This document shows positions 8,777 to 18,161 of a DNA stretch of 64,000 bases, in pieces. Both the position numbers and the translations under genes were made by a program. The stretch lies in the NCBI GenBank assembly GCA_944320795.1, contig CALUIU010000013.1, forward strand, positions 1-64,000, read 5' to 3'. The stretch is from Candidatus Paraprevotella stercoravium (lineage in GTDB: Bacteria; Bacteroidota; Bacteroidia; Bacteroidales; Bacteroidaceae). The stretch's first letter is position 1. The number at the start of each line of letters is the position of its first letter. The notes under the pieces are model-generated. The model saw nothing but the letters and a program-made list of their open reading frames with translations, was not told the origin of the DNA and ran no database searches.

Positions 8777-8819
8777 ACAAACCCGGGAGTATACCAGCAG
8801 GTATACCTCGGGTTTGTTT
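8777..8819 (+). terminator. Rho-independent terminator of the rplM-tsf cluster
   Basis: A long stem (8777-8795 with 8800-8817, one bulged A and one wobble pair) closes an AGCA loop and runs into a T-rich stretch. It is one of the strongest hairpins in the window. Confidence 0.92.
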
Positions 8820-8881
8820 CTTTTTCCTCCCTTTCTTTCATTTTCCTGCTTCTGCTACTCCGTTTTTTTCCGGATTTGTCT

Positions 8882-8889
8882 TATTTTTG
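8882..8889 (+). promoter_or_regulatory. Promoter -7 box of the FAH-family gene and porU
   Basis: TATTTTTG at 8882-8889 lies 26 bases before the start codon at 8916. No good -33 box is seen. Confidence 0.6.
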
Positions 8890-8915
8890 TACCCTAAACG
8901 GATAAAACGAAAAAA

Positions 8916-9533
8916 ATGAAGATATTAGCAGTGGGCATGAACTATGCCGAACACAATAAAGAGCTTGACGGTACGTTATATAAACCAGAAGAGCCTGTGA
9001 TATTCATTAAGCCGGATTCAGCTTTGCTAAAGGATAGCAAGCCGTTCTTTATTCCTGATTTTACCCAGCGTTGCGAGTATGAAACAGAATTGGTGGTCCG
9101 CATCTGTCGTTTGGGTAAGAATATTGCCGAGCGTTTTGCTTACCGTTATTATGATGCCGTTACGGTGGGTATTGATTTTACGGCACGTGACCTGCAACAG
9201 CGGCTGCGTGCAGAAGGGAAGCCCTGGGAACTTTGCAAGGCTTTCGACAATTCTGCCGTAATTGGGGATTTTGTTTCCGTGAATGAGCTTCCTGAAATTC
9301 AGAATCTGCATTTTCATCTGGACATAGACGGAAGAACGGTACAGCGTGGATATACTGGCGATATGCTCTATACTGTAGATCAGATTATAGCTTATGTCAG
9401 CAAGTTCTTTACTTTAAAAATCGGTGATCTTATTTTTACGGGTACACCGGTAGGTGTTGGTCCTGTGTCTATAGATCAGCATTTGGATGGTTATGTTGAG
9501 GGACGTAAGGTCCTTTCGTTTAATGTAAAATAA
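8916..9533 (+). CDS. Fumarylacetoacetate hydrolase (FAH) family protein
   Basis: Members of this family hydrolyse or decarboxylate acylpyruvates, oxaloacetate or related beta-dicarbonyl acids with a bound divalent metal. The protein starts with the typical VGMNYAEHNKE segment, carries the acidic metal-binding block YETELVVRI near residue 53, and ends with GDLIFTGTPVGVGP. At 205 residues it is a minimal single-domain member. The substrate cannot be read from sequence; oxaloacetate tautomerase/decarboxylase or acylpyruvase activity are both possible. porU follows after one base, so they form a transcription unit. Confidence 0.88.
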   Translation: MKILAVGMNYAEHNKELDGTLYKPEEPVIFIKPDSALLKDSKPFFIPDFTQRCEYETELVVRICRLGKNIAERFAYRYYDAVTVGIDFTARDLQQRLRAEGKPWELCKAFDNSAVIGDFVSVNELPEIQNLHFHLDIDGRTVQRGYTGDMLYTVDQIIAYVSKFFTLKIGDLIFTGTPVGVGPVSIDQHLDGYVEGRKVLSFNVK

Positions 9534-9534
9534 A

Positions 9535-12500
9535 ATGAAGTTTAGAGAATTACTTTCAGGCATTATCTTTTTGTGTGCGGCTTTTTCGGGGCGAGCGCAA
9601 GAGTTTACACGCTTGGACTGGAATGTACTGCATATAGACTCTGTGATGCCCTATTATACAGAAGTTGTTCCCCTGCCCGATGATTATGCGGCTTATGAAT
9701 ACAGTGTTTCTGTCCGTTATCCGGAATTGCGTGCCTTAAATGCAACCGAAGTGGAGCGTTTGTCGGCACTTGTAACTGAGCTGCCTGAGAATCCGGAAGT
9801 CAAAACTCAAGTAGGTATTTCCCGAAAGCGTGGATATCTGGACATCAGTTTTATCCCTGTGGTTTTTCGTGAAGGCCGTTATTATAAGATCTTGAGTTGT
9901 GAGATCTCCATAAGTCGTAAACGTAAGACAATTCAGACCAGAATAACCCCGGTAAAACCGGTGACAGAGCGTTATGCCGCTTCTTCTGTTTTGTCTCAAG
10001 GACGTTGGGTAAAAATACGTGTCTCAAAGGATGGCGTTTATATGCTTACCGCTTCTGATTTGAAAAAGATGGGTTTCAATGACCCTTCTAAGGTAAAGCT
10101 TTATGGCTATGGTGGTCATCTTCAGAATGAAGTGATCAGTGCCGATACGGATTATGATGACTTGACGGAGATACCTCTGTATTCCGGCAAGAACGGTTTG
10201 CTCTTTTATGGAAGAGGGCCGGTTTCTTGGGCGCGTTTGAGCACGGGGTTTTATGCCCACACAGTGAATAATTATTCTACTCATGGATATTATTTTTTGA
10301 CGGAAGGTGATTCTCCAATGTCGTTTGAAACGGCAGAAGAATATACAGGAGCCGTGAGTCACACGGTGTCTACCTTTATGGAACAGGTCCTTTATGAACG
10401 TGATGAATATGCCTGGTTTTCGGGAGGCCGTCGTCTGTTTGATTCTTATGATTATTATAATGGTAACACGCAGACTTATCAGCTGGCAACTCCCGGAGCG
10501 GTAAGCGATCGTGCTGAAGCTTCATTGCGTGTTGTGTTTACCGCTGCTTCCAATACACGGACTTATGTTGAGCCGGAAGTGAACGGTTCCGCGAAAACCT
10601 CTTTCTCAATAGGTACTCTCAGTACTTATACCAAGGCTGCTCTGGCTGAACGTACTTATGATGTACAGGGACAGATTCAAGGAGATCAGATGTCGGTTAA
10701 ACTGACAACAACAAAAGGCAATCATGCTCGTCTGGATTTTTTGGAGTTGAACTATACGCGCAAATTGGAGGTTAATGAATCTTTTCTTGATTTCCGGAAT
10801 GAGCATACAGCTTCAACCGGTTTTACCCTGTCTAATCCTTCTGGCCGTAATCTTTCTGTATGGCGTTTGGGAGATTCGCTTCATCCCACGGTGCAGATGA
10901 AGGGGAATTCCAACGGAACTGATTATTATTTTCAGGATGATTTTTCTTCAGGACATTATGTGGCTGTGGATGTAGACGCAACCTTTCCCAAACCGGAATA
11001 CGTTGAGGTGGTAGCTAATCAGAATCTGCATGCGGTAGACAGTCTTATAGATATGGTTATTATAGTGCCGCAAAGCGGTAAGCTTACTGCTCAGGCAGAG
11101 CGTTTGGCTGAATCACATCGGCAGATAGACGGATTAAAGGTGTTGGTGGTCCGGGCTGACCAGATTTATAATGAATTTTCTTCGGGAACTCCGGATGCTA
11201 CAGCTTATCGCCGTTTTATGAAGATGCTTTACGATCGGGCTGACACTCCGGAAAAAGCTCCACGATATCTGCTTCTTTTCGGTGATGCGGCTTGGGATAA
11301 TAGAATGCTTTCTACAGCTTGGAAAGGAACGAATCCCGAAGATTATCTTCTGTGCTATGAATCGGATGATTCATTCAGTGATATCTATTGCTATGTCATG
11401 GAAGACTATTTCGGTTTGCTGGATGATGGAGAGGGAACTTCTCTTTTGAAGGAAAAGGTTGATTTAGGAGTTGGACGCTTTCCTGTAACTACGGAACAGG
11501 CTGCCCGGAATCTGGTCGATAAGACCATAAATTATATGGAGAATCGCGAGGCCGGAGCCTGGAAGAATTTAATAGTCATGCTCGGCGATGACGGTGATAA
11601 TAATCTTCATATGAGTTCTGCGGAAATTGTGGCTGAGGATATTGAAAAAAATAACCCCGAGTATGATTTACGTCGGATTTATTGGGATTCCTATCCAAGG
11701 GAAACGTCTGCAACCGGACATACTTATCCTGAAGTCCGTAAGTTGCTTCTGGAACAGATAAACGACGGAACGCTGATTATGAATTATACCGGACACGGTT
11801 CTCCTTATGTACTGTCTCATGAGTCTGTATTTTTACTGAATGACTGCATGACGTTCACTTCGACAAAGGTCCCCCTGTGGGTGACGGCCGCATGTGATAT
11901 CATGCCTTTTGATACCCGTACGGAAAATATCGGAGAGAACATGATTCTGAACCCTTCGGCCGGAGCGTTGGCCTTTTATGGCACAACCCGTACGGTCTAT
12001 GCCGACGATAACAAGTATATGCACCGCTATTTCACCCATTATGTGCTGGGGCGTGACGACAACGGGCAACGTTATCGATTGGGCGATGCCGTTCGTTTGT
12101 CAAAGGTAAGTTTGCTCACTCCCGGAGATATGGGTAGTGATGAGACTCAGAATAAGGTGCATTATGCTCTTTTGGGTGATCCTGCTTTACAGATAGGTAC
12201 CGCAGAGTACCGGGTTGTGCTTGATTCGATAAACGGGAAAAGCGTTTCTTCGAATGATGGGACTTTTGCTTCCTTGTCGGCTGGTAGCCTGACTCGAATC
12301 AGCGGACATATTGAAGATCAGAACGGGGCGCGTGTTCCGTCCTTTACGGGTTCTGTGACGGCAAAGGTATATGACAGTGATCAGGAAATTGTCTGTCGCA
12401 ATAATGCAGGAGCATCTGAAGCCTTCAAATATCGGTCACGTGAAAAGGTTCTTTTTTCGGGAACGGATTCTGTGAGAAACGGTACTTTCTCTATGCTCTT

Positions 12501-13308
12501 TCCGGTACCTTTGGACATCAACTATTCTGACCGTTCGGGACGGATGGTTTTCTATGCTCTGAGTGCTGATCGGAAAGAAGAAGCCAATGGATATGACGAA
12601 CGCTTTTTTGTAGGAGGTACCGGTACTGAGCTTTTGACGGATACGGTCGGACCTTCTATTCAGGTATGGCTGAATGATGTGGAGCATCCGCAAGGAGTTA
12701 AGGTCAATGCTACTCCTCTTTTCCGTGCGTCCTTGAAAGATGAAAGTGGAATTAATACCACAGGAAACGGTATCGGACATGATCTGGAACTGATTGTGGA
12801 TGATAACCCGGCTACCTCTTATAATCTGAATGCCTATTATGTGAATGAATTCGGAGATTTTCAGGAAGGAACGGTTACTTTTATGATACCTCAGCTGTCT
12901 GCGGGTAAACATACACTGAAGTTCCGTGCTTGGGACACGATGAACAACGGTTCGATAGTTGAATATGAGATAGAAGTTGATCCAGGATTGAGTCCTCGCA
13001 TTTCCCGTTTGTATGCCACTCAGAATCCGGCGCGAACGACAACGAATTTTGTATTCTGTTATGATCGTCCGGGAGAAACCTGTGATTTCACCATAGAAGT
13101 GATGGATTTTGCAGGTCGTAAACTATGGCAGCATACGGCACAGGGAGTAAGTGGTGACGGCATATATTCAATTCCTTGGAATCTGACTGCCGGAGGAGGA
13201 GCGCGTTTAGGCACCGGGGTTTATCTCTATCGTGCCGTAATTACCTCATCAGATGGAGTCAAGTCAGAGTCTGCAACGAATAAAATCATCATTATAGGCA
13301 ATAAATAA
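9535..13308 (+). CDS. porU: Type IX secretion system sortase PorU (gingipain-like C25 peptidase)
   Basis: PorU is the outer-membrane cysteine peptidase that removes the C-terminal signal from type IX cargo and helps attach the cargo to A-LPS. The protein begins with a signal peptide ending near GRAQ. The C25 catalytic core is visible: His754 in NYTGHGSPY and Cys787 in VTAACDIMPFD, with the upstream LLLFGDAAWDN segment. The C-terminal 90 residues form a CTD-like beta domain with GTGVYLYRAV, as in Porphyromonas PorU. The length of 1257 residues agrees with the family. It lies one base after the FAH-family gene and 45 bases before porV, its partner in the attachment complex. Confidence 0.94.
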   Translation: MKFRELLSGIIFLCAAFSGRAQEFTRLDWNVLHIDSVMPYYTEVVPLPDDYAAYEYSVSVRYPELRALNATEVERLSALVTELPENPEVKTQVGISRKRGYLDISFIPVVFREGRYYKILSCEISISRKRKTIQTRITPVKPVTERYAASSVLSQGRWVKIRVSKDGVYMLTASDLKKMGFNDPSKVKLYGYGGHLQNEVISADTDYDDLTEIPLYSGKNGLLFYGRGPVSWARLSTGFYAHTVNNYSTHGYYFLTEGDSPMSFETAEEYTGAVSHTVSTFMEQVLYERDEYAWFSGGRRLFDSYDYYNGNTQTYQLATPGAVSDRAEASLRVVFTAASNTRTYVEPEVNGSAKTSFSIGTLSTYTKAALAERTYDVQGQIQGDQMSVKLTTTKGNHARLDFLELNYTRKLEVNESFLDFRNEHTASTGFTLSNPSGRNLSVWRLGDSLHPTVQMKGNSNGTDYYFQDDFSSGHYVAVDVDATFPKPEYVEVVANQNLHAVDSLIDMVIIVPQSGKLTAQAERLAESHRQIDGLKVLVVRADQIYNEFSSGTPDATAYRRFMKMLYDRADTPEKAPRYLLLFGDAAWDNRMLSTAWKGTNPEDYLLCYESDDSFSDIYCYVMEDYFGLLDDGEGTSLLKEKVDLGVGRFPVTTEQAARNLVDKTINYMENREAGAWKNLIVMLGDDGDNNLHMSSAEIVAEDIEKNNPEYDLRRIYWDSYPRETSATGHTYPEVRKLLLEQINDGTLIMNYTGHGSPYVLSHESVFLLNDCMTFTSTKVPLWVTAACDIMPFDTRTENIGENMILNPSAGALAFYGTTRTVYADDNKYMHRYFTHYVLGRDDNGQRYRLGDAVRLSKVSLLTPGDMGSDETQNKVHYALLGDPALQIGTAEYRVVLDSINGKSVSSNDGTFASLSAGSLTRISGHIEDQNGARVPSFTGSVTAKVYDSDQEIVCRNNAGASEAFKYRSREKVLFSGTDSVRNGTFSMLFPVPLDINYSDRSGRMVFYALSADRKEEANGYDERFFVGGTGTELLTDTVGPSIQVWLNDVEHPQGVKVNATPLFRASLKDESGINTTGNGIGHDLELIVDDNPATSYNLNAYYVNEFGDFQEGTVTFMIPQLSAGKHTLKFRAWDTMNNGSIVEYEIEVDPGLSPRISRLYATQNPARTTTNFVFCYDRPGETCDFTIEVMDFAGRKLWQHTAQGVSGDGIYSIPWNLTAGGGARLGTGVYLYRAVITSSDGVKSESATNKIIIIGNK

Positions 13309-13353
13309 GAAAAAAACACGTTACTAAAACAATAAACGACAAAGTAAATACTC

Positions 13354-14529
13354 ATGAATAAAAAGTCATTTGCACTTTGCGCACTGCTGGGAGCATCACT
13401 TTCAGTTTGGGCCGATGGAGATAAAGAAACGATGTTCAATCCGGTAACTACCGGAGTCACCTCGCAATCTATAGCACCAGATGCGCGAGGTGGTGGTATG
13501 GGAGATATCGGTGCGGCTACTGAAGCGGATGTGAATTCTCAGTTCTGGAATCCGGCAAAATATCCTTATAATATAGCCCGTGCCGGTGTTGCGCTCAACT
13601 ATACTCCTTGGTTGCGTCAGTTGGTCAATGACATCAACTTGGCATATATGAGCGGATTTTATCGTATCGGTGACTATCAGGCCCTGAGTGCTTCTCTGCG
13701 TTATTTCTCTTTGGGAGAGGTTTCTACCTCAAGCGGCCAGGATGGAACGTCGGATATGACGATTAATCCTTATGAAATGTCTGTTGATGTAGCCTATTCA
13801 CGAATGTTGAGCGAAAATTTCTCGGCAGCTGTAGGTATGCGTTTTATTTACTCCGACATTACTTACAACTATACGGAGGAAACTTCACCGGGAATGGCTT
13901 TTGCTGCAGATATAGCCTTGTATTATAACAAATATTTTCTGGCCGGTAACCGGGAATGTAATTTTGGTTGGGGACTGAATATCAGTAATATTGGTAGCAA
14001 GATTTCTTATGGAGGAGATGATAATGCCGAGTTTATTCCTACAAACTTGCGTATGGGTATCAATTTCCTGATTCCTTTTAATGAGTATAATAAGATTTCA
14101 TTAGCGGCGGATGTCAATAAACTGTTGGTACCGACTTATCCTATCCAGGGGGATGATGAAACCTCAGAGGATTATCAGCAACGTGTTCAGAAGGATTATT
14201 ATGATATTTCTCCAATTTCCGGAATTTTCAAGAGTTTCAGTGATGCTCCGGGTGGTTTTAAGGAAGAACTTCAAGAAATTCAGTGGAGCGTAGGAGCCGA
14301 GTATTCTTATAACGACCGCTTTATTTTGCGAGGCGGATATCATCACGAGTCAGCCAATAAGGGTAATCGTAAATATTTTACTGCCGGAGCCGGTTTCCGG
14401 ATGAGTGTGTTCTCCCTTGATTGTGCTTATGTGATTTCTACGGCACAGAGCAATCCTCTTGATCAGACTCTACGCTTTACTTTGGGATTTGATTTGGATG
14501 GTGTGAAGGATCTCTTCGGTCGTCGCTAA
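13354..14529 (+). CDS. porV: Type IX secretion system outer-membrane protein PorV
   Basis: PorV is a 14-strand beta barrel that collects cargo from the SprA translocon and delivers it to PorU. A signal peptide ends near SVWA. The family signature GGGMGDIGAATEADVNSQFWNPAKY-like block lies at about residues 47-70, and the remainder shows alternating aromatic beta strands and ends with FTLGFDLDG. Its 391 residues are typical. It directly follows porU, the common arrangement in Bacteroidota with this system. Confidence 0.94.
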   Translation: MNKKSFALCALLGASLSVWADGDKETMFNPVTTGVTSQSIAPDARGGGMGDIGAATEADVNSQFWNPAKYPYNIARAGVALNYTPWLRQLVNDINLAYMSGFYRIGDYQALSASLRYFSLGEVSTSSGQDGTSDMTINPYEMSVDVAYSRMLSENFSAAVGMRFIYSDITYNYTEETSPGMAFAADIALYYNKYFLAGNRECNFGWGLNISNIGSKISYGGDDNAEFIPTNLRMGINFLIPFNEYNKISLAADVNKLLVPTYPIQGDDETSEDYQQRVQKDYYDISPISGIFKSFSDAPGGFKEELQEIQWSVGAEYSYNDRFILRGGYHHESANKGNRKYFTAGAGFRMSVFSLDCAYVISTAQSNPLDQTLRFTLGFDLDGVKDLFGRR

Positions 14530-14553
14530 CGAACCTTTAAATCAGTTACGGTT

Positions 14554-15039
14554 ATGGCAAAGATACGAGTAGGCTTTGGTTTTGATGTGCATCGTCTGGT
14601 TGAGAATCGGGAGCTTTGGTTGGGGGGGATCCGATTGGAGCATGAAAAGGGGCTTCTGGGTCACAGCGATGCCGATGTGCTGATTCATGCGCTTTGTGAT
14701 GCTATTTTGGGTGCTGCCAATATGCGGGATATCGGTTTTCATTTTCCGGATACTTCCGAGCAGTTTCATAACATAGACAGTAAGATTCTGCTGGCGGAAA
14801 CCATGAAACTGGTGCGCGCTAAAGGATATGAGTTCGGAAACGCAGATATAACGGTCTGTGCCGAACGTCCTAAATTAAAGAATCATATACCGGTGATGCA
14901 GGAATGTTTGGCTCAGGTTATGAATGTGTCTGTTGAAGATATTTCAATTAAAGCGACAACTACCGAGAAATTAGGTTTTACCGGAAGAGAAGAAGGAATC
15001 TCAGCCTATGCTACGGTATTGTTGGAGAAGTATTCCTGA
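14554..15039 (+). CDS. ispF: 2-C-methyl-D-erythritol 2,4-cyclodiphosphate synthase
   Basis: IspF forms the cyclodiphosphate intermediate of the MEP isoprenoid pathway. The metal-binding residues are visible in FDVHRL near residue 8 and in GHSDADVLIHALCDA near residue 40, and the substrate loop DIGFHFPDT follows. The length of 161 residues is normal. It lies 24 bases after porV and ends at the bidirectional terminator at 15041-15091. The same pathway is represented by dxr at 21333-22487. Confidence 0.96.
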   Translation: MAKIRVGFGFDVHRLVENRELWLGGIRLEHEKGLLGHSDADVLIHALCDAILGAANMRDIGFHFPDTSEQFHNIDSKILLAETMKLVRAKGYEFGNADITVCAERPKLKNHIPVMQECLAQVMNVSVEDISIKATTTEKLGFTGREEGISAYATVLLEKYS

Positions 15040-15040
15040 T

Positions 15041-15091
15041 AAATAGACGAACTCCCAATGGAAAAGTTATCCATTGGGAGTTCGTCTATTT
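15041..15091. terminator. Bidirectional terminator between ispF and the MORN gene
   Basis: A perfect 22-bp inverted repeat (15041-15062 with 15070-15091) with a 7-base loop fills nearly the whole gap between two convergent genes. The outer A/T-rich ends give a T tract on either strand, so it can stop transcripts from both sides. Confidence 0.92.
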
Positions 15092-15099
15092 TATCGCTA

Positions 15100-15756
15100 T
15101 TATTTCTTTGGTTTGAATGTTTTCAGAGCAATGACGCGAACTTCTTCTTCACCGTTCCATTCTCCGATTCTCATTTGTCCTTCGGGTAGAAACAAAGCTC
15201 CGAATCCCTGCCGTATGCCGTTTCGGTATTGTCCGTACCATACTCGACCGTTTTTGTAGTAATACAAGCCATATCCGTGTCGTTGACCGTTCAAGAGTTC
15301 ACCTACATAACGGTCTCCATTGGCATAAGACAACGCCATGAACTGATATTCTGTCAGATCTGCGCCATCAATCAACATTTTCTCCTTGTTTCGATAGATG
15401 TATTCCAGTTTTCCAGTACTCAGATTATAAGCCGCATAGTGATCGCTGCTTCCCACAATAGCGTAATCCTTATTGGTGGTAATACCATAGATGAATTTAC
15501 CTTTCCGGTAGAGTCCGGTCTGTTCGTAAATTCCGCTTTTGAAGTTTCCAAAACCATAGAATTGCACCTCGGGTGAAATCTGTCCGCGATAGGTTCCGTC
15601 CGCGCTTTCGTATACCATGAAAGGAAACAGAGCTGTGTGATCCAGTACCAATTGGTATAGTTCAACAGGTATATCTTCGTATCTGGCTACCGGAGGGCGT
15701 TGGGCTATTCCTTCAAGACAGAAACACATTGCTATACATAAAAGCCATTTTTTCAT
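15100..15756 (-). CDS. Secreted MORN-repeat protein
   Basis: The protein starts with a signal peptide (MKKWLLCIAMCFCLEGIAQ), so it is exported to the periplasm or surface. The second half contains MORN-type repeats: NGDRYVGELLNGQRHGYGLY, KNGRVWYGQYRNGIRQGFGAL and LPEGQMRIGEWNG. MORN repeats form beta-hairpin arrays that mediate protein or lipid contacts; they give no enzyme activity by themselves. Its role is unknown. It is the last gene of the minus-strand group yicC-gmk-membrane protein-nadD and lies 22 bases after nadD. Confidence 0.8.
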   Translation of the reverse strand: MKKWLLCIAMCFCLEGIAQRPPVARYEDIPVELYQLVLDHTALFPFMVYESADGTYRGQISPEVQFYGFGNFKSGIYEQTGLYRKGKFIYGITTNKDYAIVGSSDHYAAYNLSTGKLEYIYRNKEKMLIDGADLTEYQFMALSYANGDRYVGELLNGQRHGYGLYYYKNGRVWYGQYRNGIRQGFGALFLPEGQMRIGEWNGEEEVRVIALKTFKPKK

Positions 15757-15778
15757 TCTTCAGTTCTTTAAGGGTGAG

Positions 15779-16360
15779 TCATTTGTTGTAATCCTGTTCT
15801 TTCTGAATCTGTTCCCATACTTTGGGAGGAAGTAAGTTTGAGGCATCCTCGCCGTTTTTCAGGCGTTGGCGTATTTCCGTTGCGCTGATATCAATAATGG
15901 GAGAGGGAAGAAGTTGTACACCTTTCGGCATATTGTACGGGTCTACAGGGTATCCGTTACGTGGAAAAACCAAAATTTCATAGCGCTTTAGCAGAGTACG
16001 ATATTCGGCCCAACGGTCAAATGCCAGCCAGTTGTCTGCCCCGATGATCAATACAAATTTGCGGTCTGGATATTCCTGTTCCAACGCTTCCAGAGTTTTG
16101 TACATATAAGATGGGCGGGGTAGTCTGAATTCCAAGTCACATACGCTTAGGTTCGGATATTCCTCGGCAGCTATTCGTGCCAGTTCCAGTCTGCGATGGT
16201 CGTCCAGCAGATCAGTAGCTTTTTCCTTGAACGGATTCTGGGGAGAGACCAAAAACCAGAGTTCATCTACATATTTGTTCCGGCATATAAATTCTGCCAG
16301 TTCGATATGTCCCCGGTGGATCGGGTTGAACGATCCGCCATAAATACCGGTTCGGATCAT
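15779..16360 (-). CDS. nadD: Nicotinate-nucleotide adenylyltransferase
   Basis: NadD adenylates nicotinate mononucleotide in NAD synthesis. The nucleotidyltransferase signature GGSFNPIHRGHIELAE (GxFxPxHxGH type) is at residues 8-23, and the ISATEIRQRL block (the SSTxIR equivalent) is near residue 160. The length of 193 residues is standard. Its start overlaps the end of the small membrane protein gene by four bases (ATGA), which indicates translational coupling. Confidence 0.94.
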   Translation of the reverse strand: MIRTGIYGGSFNPIHRGHIELAEFICRNKYVDELWFLVSPQNPFKEKATDLLDDHRRLELARIAAEEYPNLSVCDLEFRLPRPSYMYKTLEALEQEYPDRKFVLIIGADNWLAFDRWAEYRTLLKRYEILVFPRNGYPVDPYNMPKGVQLLPSPIIDISATEIRQRLKNGEDASNLLPPKVWEQIQKEQDYNK

Positions 16361-16581
16361 GGTTTATGATATTTGAACGGAGATTTCTCTTCTTTACGTT
16401 TTGCCTTTTTCAGACGCTGATACCAAATGCCAAAGATCAGACCCTCAAAAAGGGCCAGACAGGCAAGGGCCGCGGCCAGTTCCAACAGTCGCAACCACAA
16501 GCATAAGGCGCCTAATGCCAGACACAATATACATAGCACACCGCTATAAGCCAGATTTTTATTGATATCCTGCTTGTTCAT
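16357..16581 (-). CDS. Small two-helix membrane protein of unknown function
   Basis: This 74-residue protein has two hydrophobic segments (about residues 12-30 and 32-52) and a basic C-terminal tail (RLKKAKRKEEKSPFKYHKP), so it probably sits in the inner membrane with the tail in the cytoplasm. No enzymatic motif is present. It is translationally coupled to nadD (4-base overlap) and lies 26 bases after gmk. I do not recognise a named family. Confidence 0.7.
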   Translation of the reverse strand: MNKQDINKNLAYSGVLCILCLALGALCLWLRLLELAAALACLALFEGLIFGIWYQRLKKAKRKEEKSPFKYHKP

Positions 16582-16607
16582 GATTTCCTTGCTGTTACAA
16601 TAAACCT

Positions 16608-17174
16608 TTAGTCGTTGAGAAATTTCTTTAAGATCTGTAATGCTTCCTGTTGTGCCTGTTCCAGATTGTCATTTACGACTATCGTATCAAATTTATCGGC
16701 AAATCCCAGTTCATATTCTGCCCGAGCTATACGATCTTCAATGACTTCGGGAGAATCCGTTCCCCGTCCGTTCAGACGCTGACGTAATGCTTCTATGGAA
16801 GGAGGCTGGATAAAAATACTCAGAGCCCGATTGCCATAATAGTTCTTGATGTTGCATCCGCCTTTGACATCCACATCCAGTACCACATTCTGTCCGTTTT
16901 CCAACTGTTTTTCTACCTGCTCTTTCAAAGTGCCGTAGAATCGGTCTTTGTACACTTCCTCATATTCCAGAAATTCTCCGTTGGCAATGCGTTGACGGAA
17001 ATCTTCCGGAGTGAGGAAAAAATATTCTACCCCATGCTGTTCTGTGCCCCGTGGAGGACGGCTGGTAGCACTGATACTGAAAGCCAGATTCAGGTTCTGC
17101 TGCATCAAATAGTTGATGATGGTGCTTTTTCCACTTCCACTGGGAGCGGAAAATATGATAACTTTTCCTTTCAT
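16608..17174 (-). CDS. gmk: Guanylate kinase
   Basis: Gmk phosphorylates GMP to GDP. The P-loop SAPSGSGKST is at residues 9-18, the GMP-binding segment SRPPRGTEQHGVEYFF follows near residue 38, and VLDVDVKGG is the Walker B-like strand. Length 188 residues, slightly below the E. coli enzyme. It lies 25 bases after yicC, a pairing also seen in other bacteria. It supplies the step after the GuaB route to GMP. Confidence 0.96.
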   Translation of the reverse strand: MKGKVIIFSAPSGSGKSTIINYLMQQNLNLAFSISATSRPPRGTEQHGVEYFFLTPEDFRQRIANGEFLEYEEVYKDRFYGTLKEQVEKQLENGQNVVLDVDVKGGCNIKNYYGNRALSIFIQPPSIEALRQRLNGRGTDSPEVIEDRIARAEYELGFADKFDTIVVNDNLEQAQQEALQILKKFLND

Positions 17175-17199
17175 AAAAATAATGTTGCTTCTGAGGGTG

Positions 17200-18075
17200 T
17201 TACATCACATTTAATACCTGTTCTTTGATCTGCTCCAGTTCGTCTTTCATTTTTACTACGATCTGTTGCATTTCTGCCTGATTGCTCTTGCTGCCGGTCG
17301 TGTTGATCTCGCGTCCCATTTCCTGGGCGATGAATCCCAGTTTTTTACCTTGTCCATGGCCCGTATCCATAGTTTCCTTGAAATATTTCAAGTGGTTGGC
17401 CAGTCGTTGCTTTTCTTCATTGATGTCCAGCTTTTCAATGTAGTAAATCATTTCCTGTTCCAGGCGGTTGCGGTCATATTCTACCTCGGGGATAGAGTTC
17501 AGTCCATCAATGATACGTTGGCGGATCTTTTCTGTGCGGCTTTTTTCGTATGGTTCGATACTTTTCAGAAGAGCGGATATATTATCCAGTTTCTCCGAGA
17601 ATTTCTTGTAGAGTGCGGCACCTTCCTGTTTGCGGAAGTCTACCAGTTTCTGCAAAGCTTCTTCAATGCCTTTTTTTACTGTGATCCATTCTTCATCCGT
17701 CAATTCCTCTACTTCTGCACGGGTCAGTACATCAGGCAGACGCAATAAGGTTGCAAACCAATCGTTTGGCAAAGGGATATTGCGCTCGCTGCTTATTGTC
17801 TGAATCTGTTTGTAATAATTTTCCAGTAAAGCGCCATTGATCGGTGTGGCATTTAGATTCTCATCTTTTTCGATCCAAAGACTGAAATCCACTTTTCCAC
17901 GTTCCAAGGTTGTGGCGATCAGAGCTCGGATTTCGATTTCTTTTTCACGGTAAAGAGATGCGATGCGTGTAGACAAATCAAGTGCCTTGCTGTTCAGAGA
18001 TTTGATTTCGATGTTTATTTTCTTTCCATTATATACGGCTGTAGCTTTGCCGTAACCTGTCATTGACTGTATCAT
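17200..18075 (-). CDS. YicC family protein (endoribonuclease)
   Basis: The protein opens with MIQSMTGYGKA, the family signature, and ends with the conserved NTTGSKSN-containing block and the VKMKDELEQIKEQVLN tail. E. coli YicC is an endoribonuclease that can act on small RNAs; the activity here is assumed by family. The length of 291 residues is typical. It is the first gene of a minus-strand operon with gmk and nadD and is transcribed divergently from tsaB. Confidence 0.9.
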   Translation of the reverse strand: MIQSMTGYGKATAVYNGKKINIEIKSLNSKALDLSTRIASLYREKEIEIRALIATTLERGKVDFSLWIEKDENLNATPINGALLENYYKQIQTISSERNIPLPNDWFATLLRLPDVLTRAEVEELTDEEWITVKKGIEEALQKLVDFRKQEGAALYKKFSEKLDNISALLKSIEPYEKSRTEKIRQRIIDGLNSIPEVEYDRNRLEQEMIYYIEKLDINEEKQRLANHLKYFKETMDTGHGQGKKLGFIAQEMGREINTTGSKSNQAEMQQIVVKMKDELEQIKEQVLNVM

Positions 18076-18096
18076 AATTTAACAAATGATTTTGTG

Positions 18097-18134
18097 CAAA
18101 ATTACAAAAATACAAGCAGAAAATTGTATTTTTG
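18097..18134. promoter_or_regulatory. Divergent promoters of yicC (minus) and tsaB (plus)
   Basis: On the minus strand TATTTTTG (18105-18112) and TAATTTTG (18097-18104) both match the -7 box for yicC. On the plus strand TATTTTTG (18127-18134) serves tsaB. The two sides are only 15 bases apart, so RNA polymerase binding at one probably affects the other. Confidence 0.65.
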
Positions 18135-18161
18135 CGAATTAATAAAAAGTAAAAATAAAGT

